Part shown: in pieces, positions 62,153-64,000 of the stretch
How the letters are laid out: every line of letters starts with the position of its first letter
Position numbering within the stretch: the first letter of the stretch is position 1
The notes under the pieces: generated by a model
What the model was told of the DNA's origin: nothing
Databases searched by the model: none
The model's input: the letters and a program-made list of their open reading frames with translations, nothing else
Made by a program: the position numbers and the translations under genes
NCBI RefSeq assembly: GCF_000292525.1
Contig: NZ_AEYF01000013.1
Span: 36,796-100,795, forward strand
Reading direction: 5' to 3'
DNA length: 64,000 bases
Source of the DNA: Rhizobium sp. CCGE 510
GTDB lineage: Bacteria > Pseudomonadota > Alphaproteobacteria > Rhizobiales > Rhizobiaceae

Positions 62153-62332
62153 ATGAAGAGATTTCGGGCATTTGTAGCAGTTGGGGCGATCAGTCTTGCC
62201 GCCATGACGTCGGCCTGCTCGACGCCACCGAATTCATATGGCTCGGCATCGGGATATCAGCCGGGAGATTCGATGAATCCGGCCTGTGCGGATGGCTTCC
62301 GCCCCCGGGAGGGTCGTTCGTGCAGTTACTAA
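62153..62332 (+). CDS. Small lipoprotein, unknown
   Basis: A 59-residue protein, MKRFRAFVAVGAISLAAMTS then AC, a lipoprotein signal with lipobox TSAC (Cys about 22). The mature 38 residues are polar, with NPACADGFRPREGRSCSY giving two further cysteines. ATG at 62153 has CGGAGAAG upstream. Similar CSTPP lipoproteins are common in rhizobia. It lies in the stress-related end of the window. Function unknown. Confidence 0.7.
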   Translation: MKRFRAFVAVGAISLAAMTSACSTPPNSYGSASGYQPGDSMNPACADGFRPREGRSCSY

Positions 62333-62442
62333 CGGCAGGCGGCTCGCGTCTGCAAAGAGCGGAAGTATTGAGGAGAAGTCAGGCAGGTGCTCCGTAGGCG
62401 CTCGGGAGCGCTGGCCGGCAGCATCGCGATCGCACCCGGATG

Positions 62443-62577
62443 TCATTTCCGTTTGATTGTAGCCCCAACGGCAGCGCCAAGCGCAACCCCGAAGGTGATG
62501 CCGATCGCGACGTCGCCGAACAGAATCGGGCCGACCGCGGCGCCTACGCCAATTCCTATTGTCATACCGAGAGCCAT
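62443..62577 (-). CDS. 44-residue glycine-rich membrane peptide
   Basis: A small frame, ATG at 62577: MALGMTIGIGVGAAVGPILF then GDVAIGITFGVALGAAVGAT and IKRK. Two glycine-zipper-like helices (GxxxG spacing) joined by a short polar turn, with a basic end. The ribosome binding site is weak. A near-match to the general stress promoter (GGAAC-N17-TT, 62619-62642) lies upstream. The composition argues for a real gene, the start is less sure. Confidence 0.6.
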   Translation of the reverse strand: MALGMTIGIGVGAAVGPILFGDVAIGITFGVALGAAVGATIKRK

Positions 62578-62943
62578 GACTGAGCCTACCCGGTTGCTGT
62601 GGCAATAGTATGTGTTTGAAAATTAGCCGCGAACGTGGTTCCCACGCTCCAATGATCAAGAGAGAACGGCCACGTGATCTCGTGGCAGCGACGTGACGTC
62701 AATCTGCCGCCCGACCCCATTCTAAAGTTAATGGCGGTCGCGTCCCGTCTCAGCCTCTACATCATTCGACCGTCAACGCAAAGCTGGCCGGTTCGTCGTT
62801 TGTTGCTTTCGTTAAAAGACGCCGAGACGACCAACTCCGGAGGTATCACGTCGATCAAGGCGCCGCCGACGCCCCGAGGGCGCACACGACCGCGGCGATG
62901 CTGTTCTCTCGCCACCTGGATCTTCGGGCCTACGCCAACAATG
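62578..62943. other. Intergenic region, no gene seen
   Basis: About 365 bases without a convincing gene. The minus strand has the near-match promoter at 62619-62642. A plus-strand frame of 138 codons across 62674-63090 overlaps the gene at 62944 and has unusual composition (many Arg, Pro, Ser), so it is not accepted. Confidence 0.5.
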
Positions 62944-63189
62944 TCACTGGCCGCTCAAGCGCAATGCATCGATCAACTGGTGCACCTTGTCGGTAGCGTA
63001 AACGATATCCTCTCGGGGCAAATGCACCGTAATTTCGATCTCCTGCCATCGACCGCCGTTATTTTTAGCGTAACTCACGGCGGCCTGTAGAGATCTGAAT
63101 TCAACTGCGGGCGCGTCGGCGACCCAAAACTGCACGGTGCAATCGGCTTCGGAATAGTCGGAGAGTGCTTTGATGGGGTCTAGGGCCAT
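62944..63189 (-). CDS. Small protein, unknown
   Basis: An 81-residue soluble protein starting MALDPIKALSDYSEADCTVQ, with FRSLQAAVSYAKNNGGRWQE and IEITVHLPREDIVYATDKVH. The alternating strand and helix pattern looks like a compact alpha/beta fold. The ribosome binding site is weak, but codon use and composition are good. No family recognised. Confidence 0.6.
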   Translation of the reverse strand: MALDPIKALSDYSEADCTVQFWVADAPAVEFRSLQAAVSYAKNNGGRWQEIEITVHLPREDIVYATDKVHQLIDALRLSGQ

Positions 63190-63351
63190 GCGATGGGCTC
63201 TACACCCTTGGCGGTTCTTTGGCTACCGCAGGTGAAGCGCCGCCGCTGTTTTCGAGTCGCGCAATCCGGCGAAGACGTCTGCAATGTTATGGTGGTGCTG
63301 TGCGCTGGGGCGAAGTAGCGTCTGCCAGGTCTGCGCAACCGAAGGAAGCCT

Positions 63352-64000
63352 TCAAGAGCGAGGGTGGCTTTGGGTGTTAGATGCGCTCAAAAGCTCGCCA
63401 TATTCGTCGAATAGATCGGTGTTGAGCTTATATAGCACCTGAAACACGTCTTCTCGCCCCATAGCCTTGGCGCTAAAACAGAAACCCATAATTGTTCTTT
63501 GAATATAGTGGCTGAACTGATCTTGCAGGGCAACGAGGGGATGGCTGTCTGGGCTCAGTTCCGTGTGGAAGTCCAGCCCATCGAACGAATCCATTATGTG
63601 AGCGCCAGCGCCGTGAATGAAGCCGGAGAACACCCCATCAATAAGCTCTGTTACGTCCACCACTTTGCTGATGTCGCTGCCAGCTGCCGAATATGTTCTG
63701 GCGTTGTACGCCCTAATGTGTCTACGGCTCACGCGGTCCCTCTTAATCCGTGATGGCCACGGATCTTTCTTTCCAAACTCCTCTTGGAAAAGCTCCTGAA
63801 GAAACTGCTTGTGACGAGCCTCCGGGGGACGATTGAACAACGTCGGTCCAGCGATGAACATTATGTCGGACCCTACCTCGTCAGATATCCTCATCAGCGA
63901 CCCAGCATCCAGTACTAAACCCTGCGCTAGGAGTGCTCGTAAAGCCCTAAGCGCGCTAAGCATTCGGACGCATTTGAGGACTAGGAGTTGTGGACACTTA
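63352..64000 (-). CDS. Hypothetical protein, 5' end outside window
   Basis: The frame is open from the right edge to the stop at 63352; an internal ATG at 63963 gives 203 residues, but the upstream codons continue without a stop, so the true start may lie beyond 64000. The sequence includes VSRRHIRAYNARTYSAAGSD, GVFSGFIHGAGAHIMDSFDG and HYIQRTIMGFCFSAKAMGRE, helical and of lower GC than the rest. It may belong to the DUF5677-like group of accessory proteins, only a guess. Composition suggests recent acquisition. Confidence 0.55.
   Translation of the reverse strand, partial: KCPQLLVLKCVRMLSALRALRALLAQGLVLDAGSLMRISDEVGSDIMFIAGPTLFNRPPEARHKQFLQELFQEEFGKKDPWPSRIKRDRVSRRHIRAYNARTYSAAGSDISKVVDVTELIDGVFSGFIHGAGAHIMDSFDGLDFHTELSPDSHPLVALQDQFSHYIQRTIMGFCFSAKAMGREDVFQVLYKLNTDLFDEYGELLSASNTQSHPRS

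Noticed and set aside
62619..62642. EcfG promoter before the 44-aa peptide gene
   Set aside because: GGAAC and TT are present but the spacer is 17 bases, not the 18 seen in the other four, so it is only noted as a near match.
1..64000. CRISPR arrays, rRNA genes, prophage or insertion sequences
   Set aside because: No regularly spaced repeats, rRNA sequence, phage structural genes, integrase or transposase were recognised on either strand.

Overview
The window is a 64-kb, GC-rich, densely coded chromosomal segment from an alphaproteobacterium, most likely a Rhizobium of the etli/leguminosarum group. The assignment is inferred from gene content: a class II nrdJ, an assimilatory nasTS-narK-nirBD-nasA cluster, ChrR/photolyase/Cfa genes, RIME-like intergenic palindromes and GGAAC-type general-stress promoters. 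It holds about 67 protein genes, including several below 60 codons, and one tRNA gene. No rRNA, CRISPR, integrase or transposase gene is visible.

Layout. 1-5.7 kb: the 5' part of nrdJ, a small exported protein, gpt, a universal stress protein, a CinA-type protein, a RIME-like palindromic element and wrbA. 5.85-6.14 kb: a tRNA-Leu(UAA) gene split by a 205-nt group I intron on the minus strand. 6.6-8.8 kb: a large wHTH/TPR regulator and a 72-aa partner. 9-24 kb: mixed housekeeping and regulatory genes (ilvA, HlyU-like, diguanylate cyclase, MFS, SDR/TetR, azoR/LysR, cpdB, PilZ, DMT, Lrp/ald). 24-27.4 kb: a minus-strand run cysK-alaX-sseA-acetyltransferase. 27.6-34.3 kb: a singlet-oxygen-type stress island (ChrR-like cupin protein and SDR on plus; photolyase, FAD oxidoreductase, DUF1365 and cfa on minus). 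Both divergent ends carry a TGATCC-N18-TA promoter, but no sigma gene is present.

36-45.2 kb: nitrate assimilation. nasT-nasS are followed by narK-nirB-nirD-nasA. A sigma-54 promoter and a leader terminator before narK fit NasS/NasT antitermination under nitrogen control. 45.3-51.4 kb: an ArsR/GST pair diverges from an operon with a leaderless sulfonate-binding-like protein, SsuD, a fused TRAP permease and its binding protein. The shared spacer has a 14-bp-arm perfect inverted repeat. 51.7-56.3 kb: 1-Cys peroxiredoxin, lytic transglycosylase, epimerase, glycerate kinase and a small unknown.

56.4-64 kb: a stress-related end with an esterase, two convergent PF04120-type small membrane proteins, a large catalase, a 306-aa membrane protein, a 25-aa membrane peptide, a 59-aa lipoprotein and a 44-aa glycine-rich peptide. 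Three GGAAC-N18-TT promoters lie here and a fourth at 34.8 kb, suggesting a general stress (EcfG/RpoE2) regulon patch. The last gene runs off the window edge.
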